The position numbers and the translations under genes are program-made. Below the pieces are notes generated by a model. It saw nothing but the letters and a program-made list of their open reading frames with translations, was not told the DNA's origin and did no database searches. Source: Streptomyces sp. B3I8 (GTDB lineage Bacteria; Actinomycetota; Actinomycetes; Streptomycetales; Streptomycetaceae). From it: a stretch of 64,000 nucleotides of DNA. This document shows, one piece after another, positions 52,690 to 61,921 of the stretch. The first letter of the stretch is position 1. Each line of letters starts with the position of its first letter. The stretch lies in the NCBI RefSeq assembly GCF_030816915.1, contig NZ_JAUSYN010000002.1, forward strand, positions 3,423,501-3,487,500, read 5' to 3'.

Positions 52690-53559
52690 GTGACCTCAGC
52701 GACCCGGCGGCCAGAGCGCCCCTCCTCCCTCGTCCCGCCCAGGCTGATCGCCACCGATCTCGACGGCACCCTGTTGCGCGACGACAAGTCCGTCTCACCG
52801 CGCACGGTCGCCGCGCTGGCCGCCGCCGAGCAGGCCGGCATCGAGGTCTTCTTCGTCACCGGACGCCCGGCCCGCTGGATGGATGTCGTCAGCGACCACG
52901 TCCACGGCCACGGCCTGGCGATCTGCGGCAACGGCGCCGCCGTGGTCGACCTGCACGGCGGCCCCGGCGCCCACCGCTTCGTCAAGGTCCGCGAGCTGGC
53001 CAGGCAGAACGCCCTGGACGCCGTGGCGCTGGTGCGCGAGGCGGCGCCCGGCACGGTGTACGCCGTGGAACAGACGTACGGCTTCCACCAGGAGCCCGAC
53101 TACCCGAAGCTGCACATGGAGCGGCCCGACACGCTGGCGCCCGCCGAGGAACTCCTCGCCGAGGGCGCGGTCGCCGCCGCCGAGCCCGTGCTGAAGATCC
53201 TGGCCCACCACCCGGACATGGACCCCGACGCGTTCCTCACCCTGGCCCGCCTCGCCGTCGGGGACCGCGCCACCGTGACCCGGTCCAGCCCCAGCGCCCT
53301 GCTGGAGATCAGCGGTCCCGGTGTCTCCAAGGCCAGCACGCTCGCGCTGTGCTGCGCCGAGCGCGGCATCTCCCACGAGGAGGTGATCGCCTTCGGCGAC
53401 ATGCCGAACGACGTCGAGATGCTGACCTGGGCGGGCCGCTCGTACGCGATGGGCAACGCCCACCCGGACGTCCTGGCCGCGGCGTCCGGCCGGACGGTCG
53501 GCAACAACGAGGACGGCGTGGCGGTCGTGATCGAGCGCCTCCTGGCCGAACAGCCCTGA
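52690..53559 (+). CDS. HAD-superfamily Cof-type phosphatase
   Basis: A 289-residue paralogue of the 43454 gene: motif [17 protein letters not shown], motif II VFFVTGRPARW, SKASTLALCCAERGI and motif [22 protein letters not shown]. The cap contains VEQTYGFHQEPDYPKLHMER. Probable sugar-phosphate or cofactor phosphatase. GTG 52690 chosen; the longer frame upstream is Arg/Ala-rich and unlike the family. Divergent from the LLM gene. Confidence 0.92.
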   Translation: MTSATRRPERPSSLVPPRLIATDLDGTLLRDDKSVSPRTVAALAAAEQAGIEVFFVTGRPARWMDVVSDHVHGHGLAICGNGAAVVDLHGGPGAHRFVKVRELARQNALDAVALVREAAPGTVYAVEQTYGFHQEPDYPKLHMERPDTLAPAEELLAEGAVAAAEPVLKILAHHPDMDPDAFLTLARLAVGDRATVTRSSPSALLEISGPGVSKASTLALCCAERGISHEEVIAFGDMPNDVEMLTWAGRSYAMGNAHPDVLAAASGRTVGNNEDGVAVVIERLLAEQP

Positions 53560-53636
53560 GCGAAGGCCCCACGGCCGCGCGGCACCGGCTGTTCGGTGCC
53601 GCGCGGCGGAGGGCCGGCGCTCGCTGGATTCACGCC

Positions 53637-53700
53637 CACCACGCCGTGCCCACCACGCCGTGCCCACCACGCCGTGCCCACCACGCCGTGCCCACCACGT
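53637..53700. repeat. 14-bp tandem repeat between convergent genes
   Basis: Four exact copies of CACCACGCCGTGCC (53637-53692) plus 7 bases of a fifth. No coding role; the repeats lie 31 bp after the cydCD stop. Confidence 0.95.
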
Positions 53701-53730
53701 CACGCTCGCTGCGCCACGCTGCCACACCCG

Positions 53731-56700
53731 CTACGCCGCCGCGACCGCCGTCGCACCGGACAGATCGCTCTCCGCCTCCCGCGCCAGCATCTCCCGCAGG
53801 GGACCGTCCGTCGCCGCCAGTGCGGCGTACGAGCCGCGCTGCACGGTCCGGCCCTCGGCCAGCACGATGACCTCGTCGACCGCGTCGAGACCGGCCAACC
53901 GGTGGGTGATGAGCAGCGTCGTACGGCCCTCGGTCGCGGCCAGCAGGTCGGCCGTGAGCGCGTCGGCGGTCGGCAGGTCGAGGTGTTCCGCGGGCTCGTC
54001 GAGGACCAGGACGGGGAAGTCGGCCAGCAGGGCCCGCGCCAGTGCCAGCCGCTGACGCTGGCCGCCGGAGAGCCGGGCGCCGTGCTCCCCGACGAAGGTG
54101 TCCAGCCCTTCTGGCAGCCCGTCCACCCAGTCCAGGAGCCGCGCCCCGGAGAGTGCCCCGCGCAGCTCCTCCTCGGTGGCGTCCCGGCGCGCCAGCAGCA
54201 GGTTCTCGCGCACGGAGCTGTCGAAGAGGTGCGCGTCCTGCGCGCACAGTCCCACCAGCCGCCGTACGTCGTCGCCGTCGAACGCGGCGGCGTCCGTGCC
54301 GCCCAGCGTGTAGGTGCCGTTCTCCGTGTCCAGGAAACGCAGCAGGACCTGGGCGAGGGTGCTCTTGCCGGCACCGGAGGCACCGACCACGGCGATGCGC
54401 CGGCCCGGCGTCAGCGTGAGGTCGAGCCCGGTGAGCGCCGGCTGCCGCTGCCCGGGGTGGCGGGCGGTGAGCCCCCGCACGGCGAGCGGGAACGGCGAGG
54501 CGGGCGCCGGCCGGGGGTGTTCCGGCTCGCGCACGGGCTCGGGGGCGTCGAGGATCTCGTACACCCGCGCGGCACCTCGCCGCACCCGCTGCCGGTGCCG
54601 TACGGCGAGCGGCAGTCCGAGCACCGCCTCGAACGCGGCGAGCGGGGTGAGGACGACCACCGCCATGGCGACGCCGTGCAGTCGTCCGGCGGCGACCGCC
54701 TGGGCGCCGGCGACCGCGGTGGCCACCACGGTCAGGCCGGTGATCAGCGCGGTCAGCCCGTCGCCGAGGGCGGCCGCGGCGGCCGAGCGGGAGGCGATCC
54801 GGGTGAGAACACCGTCGGCCCGTCGGGCCCCGGCGATACGGGCGGGCAGTGCCCCGGCGACCGTGAGTTCGGGCGTGCCGGTGAGCAGGTCGGTGACACG
54901 CGTGGCCAGTTCGCCGCGTGCGGGCGCCAGCCGGCGCTCCGCCCGGCGGGCGACGGCACCGGTGAGCAGCGGCACACCGGCTCCGGCCGCGAGCAGCCCG
55001 ACGGCGAGGGCGGCCCCCGCCTCCGGCAGCAGCCACGCGGTGAACCCGACCGCGCCGACCGACACCACGCACGCGGCACCCACCGGCAGCAACCACCGCA
55101 GCCAGTAGTCCTGCAGCACGTCCACGTCCGCGACCAGCCGGCTCAGCAGGTCGCCGCGCCGGGTGGTGCGCAGCCCGGCGGGGGCCAGCCGCTCCAGCCG
55201 GCGGTAGACGGCGACCCGGGTGGCGGCCAGCATGCGCAGCACCGCGTCGTGCGAGACGAGCCGCTCGGTGTACCGGAAGACGGCCCGGCCGATGCCGAAG
55301 GCCCGGGTGGCCGTGACCGCGACCATCAGATACAGCACCGGAGGCTGCTGGGAGGCCCGGGAGATCAGCCATCCGGAGGTCGCCATCAGGCCGACGGCGC
55401 TGCCGAGCGCGAGGGCGCCGAGCAGCAGGGCGAGCAGCAACCGCCCGCGCAGAGGCTGCGCCATCGCCCGCACCCGGGCGAGGACACCGCCCCGGGATGC
55501 CCGGGGAGCGCCGAGAACGGTTCCGTCGGCGCTTTCGGGTGCCCGGTCCGGCGTTTGGGGGGCCCGTCCGGTTCCGGCCGCGTCGTCCGTCCGTCCGGGG
55601 ACGGCGGCTTCGGGCACCGGCTCCAGCCGCACCACCCGGTCGGCCACCGACAGCAGGGCCGGCCGGTGCACCACCAGCAGCACCGTGCGGCCCACCGCCA
55701 GCCGCCGCACCGCCTCGACGACCTCCGCCTCGGTCCTGCCGTCCAGCGCGGCCGTCGGCTCGTCGAGCAGCAGGACGGGCCGGTCGGCGAGGAAGGCCCG
55801 GGCCAGCGCGATCCGCTGCCGCTGGCCGGCCGAGAGCCCGGCCCCGTCCTCGCCGAGCACGGTGTCCGTGCCGTCCGGCAGCGCGTCGACGAATTCCAGG
55901 GCCCCCGCGTCCGCCAGCGCCCGGCGCACGGCGGCCCCGTCGGCGTCGGGACGGGCCAGGCGTACGTTCTCGGCGATGGTGCCCGCGTACAGGTGCGGGT
56001 GCTGCGGCACCCAGGCGAGGCGGGAGCGCCACTCGTCCAGGTCCGCCGAGGCCAGGTCCGCCCCGCCGACCCGCACCCGCCCGGCGTCGGGCCGTACGAA
56101 GCCGAGCAGCACGTTCAGCAGCGTCGACTTGCCGGCGCCGCTGGGACCGACGAGGGCGACCGTCTCGCCCGGCGCGATACGGAAGGAGGCACCGGTCACC
56201 GCGTCGGACGCGCGGCCCGGGTACCGGACGGTCACTCCCTCGAAGGCGATCTCCCCCTCCGGCAGCCGCCGTGTGCCGGCGGCCGGTAGGGGGGTCTCCA
56301 GTACGTCGAAGATCTCCTCGGCGGCCGCGAGGCCCTCGGCCGCCGCGTGGTACTGGGCGCCCACCTGCCGCAGCGGCAAATACGCCTCGGGAGCGAGGAC
56401 GAGGATGACCAGCCCGACGTAGAGGTCCATGTCGCCGTGGACCAGCCGCATGCCGATCGTGACCGCGACGAGCGCGACCGAGAGCGTGGCGAGCAGCTCC
56501 AGCACGAACGAGGACAGGAAGGCGACCCGCAGCGTCCGCATCGTCGCCTGCCGGTACTCGCCGGTGATCCGACGGATGGATTCGGCCTGTGCCTTGGCCC
56601 GGCCGAACACCTTGAGCGTCGGCAGTCCCGCGACCACGTCGAGGAAGTGCCCCGACAGCTGGGACAGCAGCCGCCACTGACGGTCCGTCTGGGCACGGGT

Positions 56701-57252
56701 CACCCAGCCGATGAGGATCATGAACAGGGGGATCAGCGGCAGCGTGCCGACGATGATCGCCGCCGACACCCAGTCCTCGGTCACCACCCGCAGCAGCACC
56801 GCCCCGGGGACCACCACCGCGAGCCCCAACTGAGGCAGGTAGCGCGAGAAGTAGTCGTCGAGGGCGTCGACGCCACGGGTGGCCAGCGCGACCAGGGAGC
56901 CGGTGCGCTGGCCGCCGAGCCATCCGGGGCCCAGTGCGGTCGCCCGCGCCAGCAGCCGGCCGCGCAGTTCCGACTTCACCGCCGCGCTCGCCCGGTGCGC
57001 GGCCAGCTCGGTGAGCCAGGCGACGAGTGCCCGACCGACGGCCACGGCGGCGAGCAGGACCAGCGGAGACCGCAGCGCCGCGAGCGAGTCGCCGTGCCGG
57101 AAGGCGCCGACCACCACCTCGGCGATGAGCATCGCCTGCGCGATGACCAGCGCCGCCCCGACGACGCCCAGGGCGACGACCGCCAGCATGAAGAAGCGGG
57201 TGGCACGCGCGTAACGCAGCAGACGCGGGTCGATTGGTTTCACGTGAAACAC
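53731..57252 (-). CDS. cydCD: CydD-CydC fusion, thiol-reductant ABC exporter
   Basis: 1,173 residues: two ABC half-transporters in one chain. First half: membrane domain (LVIAQAMLIAEVVVGAF, RQWRLLSQLSGHFLDVVAGL) and ATPase with Walker A ALVGPSGAGKSTLLNVLLGF, signature AGLSAGQRQRIALARAFLAD, Walker B PVLLLDEPTAALDG. Second half (from about 610): LMATSGWLISRASQQPPVLY, Walker A VVGASGAGKSTLAQVLLRFL, LSGGQRQRLALARALL, FPVLVLDEPAEHLD. It exports cysteine or glutathione-like thiols needed to assemble cytochrome bd. The start GTG (57252) is followed by FHVKP encoded by a parS site, so the first residues reflect parS rather than function. Downstream of cydAB, same operon. Confidence 0.94.
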   Translation of the reverse strand: MFHVKPIDPRLLRYARATRFFMLAVVALGVVGAALVIAQAMLIAEVVVGAFRHGDSLAALRSPLVLLAAVAVGRALVAWLTELAAHRASAAVKSELRGRLLARATALGPGWLGGQRTGSLVALATRGVDALDDYFSRYLPQLGLAVVVPGAVLLRVVTEDWVSAAIIVGTLPLIPLFMILIGWVTRAQTDRQWRLLSQLSGHFLDVVAGLPTLKVFGRAKAQAESIRRITGEYRQATMRTLRVAFLSSFVLELLATLSVALVAVTIGMRLVHGDMDLYVGLVILVLAPEAYLPLRQVGAQYHAAAEGLAAAEEIFDVLETPLPAAGTRRLPEGEIAFEGVTVRYPGRASDAVTGASFRIAPGETVALVGPSGAGKSTLLNVLLGFVRPDAGRVRVGGADLASADLDEWRSRLAWVPQHPHLYAGTIAENVRLARPDADGAAVRRALADAGALEFVDALPDGTDTVLGEDGAGLSAGQRQRIALARAFLADRPVLLLDEPTAALDGRTEAEVVEAVRRLAVGRTVLLVVHRPALLSVADRVVRLEPVPEAAVPGRTDDAAGTGRAPQTPDRAPESADGTVLGAPRASRGGVLARVRAMAQPLRGRLLLALLLGALALGSAVGLMATSGWLISRASQQPPVLYLMVAVTATRAFGIGRAVFRYTERLVSHDAVLRMLAATRVAVYRRLERLAPAGLRTTRRGDLLSRLVADVDVLQDYWLRWLLPVGAACVVSVGAVGFTAWLLPEAGAALAVGLLAAGAGVPLLTGAVARRAERRLAPARGELATRVTDLLTGTPELTVAGALPARIAGARRADGVLTRIASRSAAAAALGDGLTALITGLTVVATAVAGAQAVAAGRLHGVAMAVVVLTPLAAFEAVLGLPLAVRHRQRVRRGAARVYEILDAPEPVREPEHPRPAPASPFPLAVRGLTARHPGQRQPALTGLDLTLTPGRRIAVVGASGAGKSTLAQVLLRFLDTENGTYTLGGTDAAAFDGDDVRRLVGLCAQDAHLFDSSVRENLLLARRDATEEELRGALSGARLLDWVDGLPEGLDTFVGEHGARLSGGQRQRLALARALLADFPVLVLDEPAEHLDLPTADALTADLLAATEGRTTLLITHRLAGLDAVDEVIVLAEGRTVQRGSYAALAATDGPLREMLAREAESDLSGATAVAAA
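57237..57250. promoter_or_regulatory. parS site 3, in the first codons of cydCD
   Basis: The exact GTTTCACGTGAAAC covers codons 2-6 of the cydCD frame. Confidence 0.95.
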
Positions 57253-57285
57253 ACCCTCGGGGTCGAAGAGGGGTGAAGCAGGTGT

Positions 57286-57299
57286 GTTTCACGTGAAAC
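57286..57299. promoter_or_regulatory. parS site 4, between cydB and cydCD
   Basis: The exact GTTTCACGTGAAAC within a perfect 20-bp palindrome, 49 bp from site 3. The closest parS pair in the window. Confidence 0.95.
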
Positions 57300-57325
57300 A
57301 CACCTTGCCTCCCACGGGTCGTGGA

Positions 57326-58330
57326 TCAGTGCGCGGCGTCCGCGATGTGGTGGGTGCCGATGCGCTTGCGGAACACCCAGTAGGTCCATGCCTGGTAGAG
57401 CAGCACGAGCGGCGTGGCGATGCCGGCGCACCAGGTCATGATCTTCAGGGTGTACGGACTCGACGAGGAGTTGGTGACCGTGAGGCTCCAGTCCGGGTCG
57501 AGCGAGGACGGCATGACGTTGGGGAAGAGAGTCAGGAAGAACATCGCGACCACGGCCACGACGGTCAGTCCGGACAGGGCGAACGCCCAGCCCTCCCTGC
57601 CCGTCCGGGTCGCCCCCAGCGCGGTGACGAGCGCGGCCACGGCCACCACGAGAGCCACCAGCGAGCCGGTGTCCCCCTTGTCGGCCTGCGTCCACAGCAG
57701 GAAGACGAGCGCCAGAACGGCGGTCGCCGCCCCGACCCTCAGGGCCAGCCGCCGCGCCCGCTCCCTGATCTCCCCGATGGTCTTGAGGCCGACGAAGACG
57801 GTGCCGTGGAAGGTGAACAGCGCCAGCGTCACCACTCCGCCCAGCAGGGCGTACGGGTTGAGCAGGTCCCAGACGTTGCCGACGTACTCGAGATCGGAGT
57901 CGATCTTCACTCCGCGCACGATGTTGGCGAAGGCCACGCCCCACAGGAAGGCCGGGAGCAGCGAGGCCCAGAAGATCGCGGCCTCCCAGTTGCGCTGCCA
58001 CTTCTCCTCCGGACGCTTGGCCCGGTACTCGAAGGCGACACCACGCACGATGAGGCAGACGAGGATGACCAGCAACGGCAGGTAGAAGCCGGAGAACAAG
58101 GTGGCGTACCACTCGGGAAAGGCGGCGAAGGTCGCACCGCCCGCGGTGAGCAGCCAGACCTCGTTGCCGTCCCAGACGGGGCCGATGGTGTTGATCAGCA
58201 CCCGCTTCTCGGAGCGGTTCCGGGCCAGCAGCCGGGTGAGGACGCCGACCCCGAAGTCGAAGCCCTCCAGGAAGAAGTAGCCGGTCCACAGGACGGCGAT
58301 GAGGACGAACCAGACGTCGTGAAGTTCCAT
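57326..58330 (-). CDS. cydB: Cytochrome bd ubiquinol/menaquinol oxidase subunit II
   Basis: A 334-residue polytopic membrane protein. VWFVLIAVLWTGYFFLEGFD and FGVGVLTRLLARN are the conserved first helix; INTIGPVWDGNEVWLLTAGG and ATFAAFPEWYATLFSGFYLP the signature region; WDLLNPYALLGGVVTLALFT a later helix; LKIMTWCAGIATPLVLLYQA the last. It partners CydA in the high-affinity terminal oxidase. ATG 58330, 19 bp after the cydA stop. Confidence 0.96.
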   Translation of the reverse strand: MELHDVWFVLIAVLWTGYFFLEGFDFGVGVLTRLLARNRSEKRVLINTIGPVWDGNEVWLLTAGGATFAAFPEWYATLFSGFYLPLLVILVCLIVRGVAFEYRAKRPEEKWQRNWEAAIFWASLLPAFLWGVAFANIVRGVKIDSDLEYVGNVWDLLNPYALLGGVVTLALFTFHGTVFVGLKTIGEIRERARRLALRVGAATAVLALVFLLWTQADKGDTGSLVALVVAVAALVTALGATRTGREGWAFALSGLTVVAVVAMFFLTLFPNVMPSSLDPDWSLTVTNSSSSPYTLKIMTWCAGIATPLVLLYQAWTYWVFRKRIGTHHIADAAH

Positions 58331-58349
58331 GAGGTGAGCGCTCCCCGGC

Positions 58350-59858
58350 CTAGTAGGAGAAGGCCATCGGCTTGTCGGCGTCCCGCGAGTCGCCGCCGAT
58401 CTTCGTAGGTGGGTTGAGGTCCGCCTCGGTGAGCTCGGGCGGCCCGGCCTTGACGTACTTGACCAGCAGCTTGACCTCGACAACGGCGAGGATCGCGTAC
58501 AGGGCGGTGAAGGTGAGCATCGAGGTGAGCACCTCGCCCTGCGAGACTCCGGGGGAGACCGCGTCACTGGTACGCAGGACGCCGAAGACGGCCCAGGGCT
58601 GACGGCCCATCTCGGTGAAGATCCAGCCCCAGGAGTTGGCGAGGAGCGGGAAGCCGAGGGTGAGGATCGCCGCGCTCCAGTACCACTTGGTCAGCGTGGG
58701 GCCGAGCGCCTTGTTGCGGAAGAGCACCAGGTGCGGCACCTCCTCGTCGCCGACCCTCAGATGCTGTGGCAGCAGGAACTTCTTCCGGGTGAGCCACAGT
58801 CCGGCCGCGCCCAGCGCGAAGGACGTCATGCCGAAGCCGATCATCCAGCGGAAGCCCCAGAAGGTGACGGGGATGTTGGGCCGGTAGTCGCCGGGGCCGA
58901 ACTTCTGCTGCTCGGCCTTGTTGACGTCGTTGATGCCGGGGACGTACGAGGAGAAGTTGTCGTCGGCGAGGAACGAGAGCAGGCCGGGGATCTCGACGGC
59001 CACGCTGTTGTGGCCCTTCTCGACGTCGCCGTACGCGAACACGGAGAAGGGGGCGGGGGACTGGCCGTCCCACAGCGCCTCGGCGGACGCCATCTTCATC
59101 GGCTGCTGCTTGAACATGACCTTGCCGAGGACGTCACCGCTGACGGCGGTGAGCAGCCCGGCGACGACCACGGTGACCAGGCCCAGCCGCAGCGAGGTCT
59201 TCATCACCCGTACGTGCTTCTTGCGCAGCAGGTGGAAGGCGGCGATGCCGACCATGAACGCGCCGCCGGTGAGGAAGGACGCGGACAGGGTGTGGAAGGC
59301 CTGGCTGAGGGCGGTGTTCTGGGTCAGCACGGCCCAGAAGTCGGTGAGTTCGGCCCGGCCGCGGGATTCGTTGATCCGGTAGCCGACGGGGTGCTGCATC
59401 CAGGAGTTGGCGGCGAGGATGAAGTAGGCCGACAGGAAGGTGCCGAGCGACACCATCCATATGCAGGCCAGGTGCAGCTTCTTCGGCAACTTGTCCCAGC
59501 CGAAGATCCACAGTCCGATGAAGGTCGACTCGAAGAAGAAGGCCAGGAGCGCCTCGAAGGCGAGGGGGGCGCCGAAGATGTCGCCGACGAAGCGCGAGTA
59601 GTCGGACCAGTTCATGCCGAACTGGAACTCCTGCACGATGCCGGTGACGACGCCCATCGCGATGTTGATCAGGAAGAGCTTGCCCCAGAACTTGGTGGCC
59701 CTGAGGTACTTCTCTTTTTCCGTCCGCACCCAGGCGGTCTGCAGGCCGGCCGTCAGCGCGGCCAGCGAGATCGTCAGCGGGACGAAGAGGAAGTGGTAGA
59801 CGGTGGTGATGCCGAACTGCCAGCGCGCCAGGGTCTCCGGCGCCAGAGCCAGTTCCAC
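58350..59858 (-). CDS. cydA: Cytochrome bd oxidase subunit I
   Basis: A 502-residue heme-binding subunit. Heme ligands by family alignment: His22 in GITTVYHFLFVPLTISLA, His in NTALSQAFHTLSASFLTGGA and Met in FWGFRWMIGFGM. The Q-loop region is present, with GRQPWAVFGVLRTSDAVSP near the end. GTG 59858 has AAGGAGAGACGAC upstream; the longer frame to 59915 is Arg/Asp-rich and unlikely. First gene of cydABCD, with a Rex operator about 115 bp upstream, so expression should rise when NADH is high and oxygen is low. Confidence 0.97.
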   Translation of the reverse strand: MELALAPETLARWQFGITTVYHFLFVPLTISLAALTAGLQTAWVRTEKEKYLRATKFWGKLFLINIAMGVVTGIVQEFQFGMNWSDYSRFVGDIFGAPLAFEALLAFFFESTFIGLWIFGWDKLPKKLHLACIWMVSLGTFLSAYFILAANSWMQHPVGYRINESRGRAELTDFWAVLTQNTALSQAFHTLSASFLTGGAFMVGIAAFHLLRKKHVRVMKTSLRLGLVTVVVAGLLTAVSGDVLGKVMFKQQPMKMASAEALWDGQSPAPFSVFAYGDVEKGHNSVAVEIPGLLSFLADDNFSSYVPGINDVNKAEQQKFGPGDYRPNIPVTFWGFRWMIGFGMTSFALGAAGLWLTRKKFLLPQHLRVGDEEVPHLVLFRNKALGPTLTKWYWSAAILTLGFPLLANSWGWIFTEMGRQPWAVFGVLRTSDAVSPGVSQGEVLTSMLTFTALYAILAVVEVKLLVKYVKAGPPELTEADLNPPTKIGGDSRDADKPMAFSY

Positions 59859-59973
59859 GTCGTCTCTCCTTACGTCGCCGTGGTCACGACGCGGCGAGCG
59901 CACGCCCCACGGCATGCGATTCGCACACGTTGCGGCGCGTACACAGCACGCATCTCGGGAGGAACCGGGACGC

Positions 59974-59996
59974 GCTTGTGAACGCGTTCACATTCA
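59974..59996. promoter_or_regulatory. Rex operator upstream of cydA
   Basis: TTGTGAACGCGTTCACA contains the exact Rex palindrome TGTGAACGCGTTCACA (59975-59990), directly followed by a third half-site TTCACA (59991-59996). Rex senses the NADH/NAD+ ratio and is known to control cydABCD in S. coelicolor. Confidence 0.95.
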
Positions 59997-60180
59997 CAAG
60001 CAATTATGGCGCATGCGTGTACGGCGGCGGAGCCCAGGGGGTCCCCCGACGACGAAAGTGGGACGCCTCACACGGAACACCTCACGAACGCCCCATGGCG
60101 GACGTGTCCCAGGGCCGTACGAGGAAGGCCGCAAAGAGCCGTCGCGCGCGAGGCGGCGCCGCAGTGGACCGGCATGCGAA

Positions 60181-60214
60181 AGGGGCCGGTCGACACCTGC
60201 CACGACCGGCCCCT
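60181..60214 (-). terminator. Terminator of the aminotransferase gene
   Basis: aggggccggtcg (60181-60192) pairs perfectly with cgaccggcccct (60203-60214), 40 nt past the reverse-strand stop. Confidence 0.8.
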
Positions 60215-60253
60215 CGGCGGCGACGGAACCCCGCGAACGCCTCAAAGCTCCGC

Positions 60254-61336
60254 TCAGAGCTTGCCGCGGAAGCCCTCCGCGGCCTTCAGGAAGATGTCGT
60301 TGGCCTCCGTCTCCCCGATGGTGATCCGCACACCGTCCGGCGGGTACGGCCGGACGACGACACCCGCCCGCTCGCACGCCTGTGCGAAGTCCACCGAGCG
60401 CTCCCCCAGCCGCAGCCAGACGAAGTTGGCCTGCGAATCGGGCACCGTCCAGCCCTGCTCGCGCAGCGACTCGACCACCCGGTTCCGCTCACATACCAGC
60501 GAACCGACCCGGCCGAGCAGTTCGTCCTCGGCGTTCAGCGAGGCGATCGCCGCGTCCTGGGCGAGCTGACTCACCCCGAACGGCACCGCCGTCTTGCGCA
60601 GCGCCGCGGCCACCGGCTCGTGACCGATGGCGAAGCCCACGCGCAGCCCCGCCAGCCCGTACGCCTTGGAGAAGGTCCGCAGCACGCACACGTTCGGTCG
60701 CTCGCGGTACAGCTCGATGCCGTCCGGCACCTCGGGGTCCCGGATGAACTCGCGGTAGGCCTCGTCCAGGACCACCAGGACGTCTCCCGGCACCCGGTCG
60801 AGGAACGCCTCCAGTTCCGCGCGGCGCACCGCCGTGCCCGTCGGGTTGTTCGGGTTGCAGACGAAGATCAGCCGCGTGCGGTCGGTGATCGCCCGGGCCA
60901 TCGCGTCCAGGTCGTGCGCCTCACCCGGCGTCAGCGGCACCTCCACCGGCGTCGCCCCGCTGATCCGTGTGATGATCGGGTACGCCTCGAAGGACCGCCA
61001 GGCGTAGATCACCTCGTCGCCGGGACCACTGGTGGACTGCATCAGCTGCTGGGCGACGCCGACCGACCCCGTACCCGTGGCGATGTGCGAGACCGGGACG
61101 CCGAAGCGGTCGGCCAGTTCCTGGCTGAGCGCGGTGCACGCGAGGTCCGGATAGCGGTTGAAGGACGCGGCCGCCGCCAGGACGGTCTCCATGACACCCG
61201 GCAGCGGGGGGTACGGGTTCTCGTTGGAGGACAGCTTGTAGGCGACCGGGCCGCCGGCCGCCGCCGCGGGCCTGCCCGGCTTGTAGGTGGGGATGCCTTC
61301 CAGCTCGGCACGCAGCCTCGGGCTCGTCTCACTCAC
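60254..61336 (-). CDS. hisC: HisC-type aminotransferase (histidinol-phosphate or aromatic)
   Basis: A 360-residue PLP enzyme of class [23 protein letters not shown] is the N-terminal HisC signature; [29 protein letters not shown] (Asp) and [20 protein letters not shown] (PLP Lys) form the active site; [15 protein letters not shown] (Arg) ends it. It may serve histidine synthesis, or phenylalanine/tyrosine synthesis as the actinobacterial Pat enzymes do. GTG 61336 with GAGGAGGACTGCG. No histidine operon around, so the aromatic role is quite possible. Confidence 0.9.
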   Translation of the reverse strand: MSETSPRLRAELEGIPTYKPGRPAAAAGGPVAYKLSSNENPYPPLPGVMETVLAAAASFNRYPDLACTALSQELADRFGVPVSHIATGTGSVGVAQQLMQSTSGPGDEVIYAWRSFEAYPIITRISGATPVEVPLTPGEAHDLDAMARAITDRTRLIFVCNPNNPTGTAVRRAELEAFLDRVPGDVLVVLDEAYREFIRDPEVPDGIELYRERPNVCVLRTFSKAYGLAGLRVGFAIGHEPVAAALRKTAVPFGVSQLAQDAAIASLNAEDELLGRVGSLVCERNRVVESLREQGWTVPDSQANFVWLRLGERSVDFAQACERAGVVVRPYPPDGVRITIGETEANDIFLKAAEGFRGKL

Positions 61337-61436
61337 CGCAGTCCTCCTCGCGCACACCGCCGGTCCCGGGCGCATGCTCGGTACCGGCGTCCAATGCTTC
61401 TCACCTTATGAGGATTCGGCGCCCATGCGAATGGCC

Positions 61437-61454
61437 TGTGGACAACGTGGACAA
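61437..61454 (-). promoter_or_regulatory. Tandem DnaA boxes
   Basis: TGTGGACAA (61437-61445, exact TTGTCCACA reversed) directly followed by CGTGGACAA (one mismatch, 61446-61454). Confidence 0.65.
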
Positions 61455-61805
61455 CACGGACCGCGGCGAACCACCGGCCGACCACCGGCCGACCACCGAT
61501 GATGGCAACGGCCGACCCACCGGCGACCCATCCGCCAGACACCGGCCGGCCCACCCGCGAAGAACCGATGCGTCCGCGGAGCGGGCGGTGGCCGGTTCCC
61601 GCGTCGGTCACCGGCCACCGCCCGCCCTCGCACGAAAACGCATGAAGGCGCACGAATCGGGGGGCGCGCCGATTACGCACGCACGCGCCGGTGGCGCACC
61701 CCCTGGCGCGCATCACCCGTGAAGGTGAGTTGAGACCTCTTCGAAACATGACCCCCTCGGCAGGCCCATGCGCGCCGACAAGCCAGGTACTGGCTTTGTA
61801 TCGTT

Positions 61806-61832
61806 CAACTACCTTGCATTCCAAGGTAGTTG
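61806..61832. promoter_or_regulatory. Perfect inverted repeat before the LacI-family gene
   Basis: CAACTACCTT (61806-61815), 7-bp spacer, AAGGTAGTTG (61823-61832). It lies in the promoter region, 90 bp before ATG 61922. It lacks the central CG of typical LacI operators, so another regulator may bind it. Confidence 0.75.
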
Positions 61833-61921
61833 CGCATCTTGAACCTTGCAGAAACGTGCCTGTCAACGGGTGCATATGCGTCCGCACTACCCCACCGCAT
61901 GAGCCCTACTATCGGCTCGCC

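Larger units (their letters stand above)
61337..61921. promoter_or_regulatory. Divergent intergenic region with DnaA boxes and an inverted repeat
   Basis: 585 bases. Left part: aminotransferase promoter and two DnaA boxes. Middle (61460-61730): GC-rich with CCGGCCGACCAC-type repeats, no gene. Right part: AT-rich promoter with a perfect 10-bp inverted repeat before the LacI gene. Confidence 0.55.

Noticed and set aside
53630..57301. A 1,223-codon frame overlapping cydCD on the same strand
   Set aside because: It is Arg/Ala/Gly-rich noise in another frame of the well-supported CydCD fusion.
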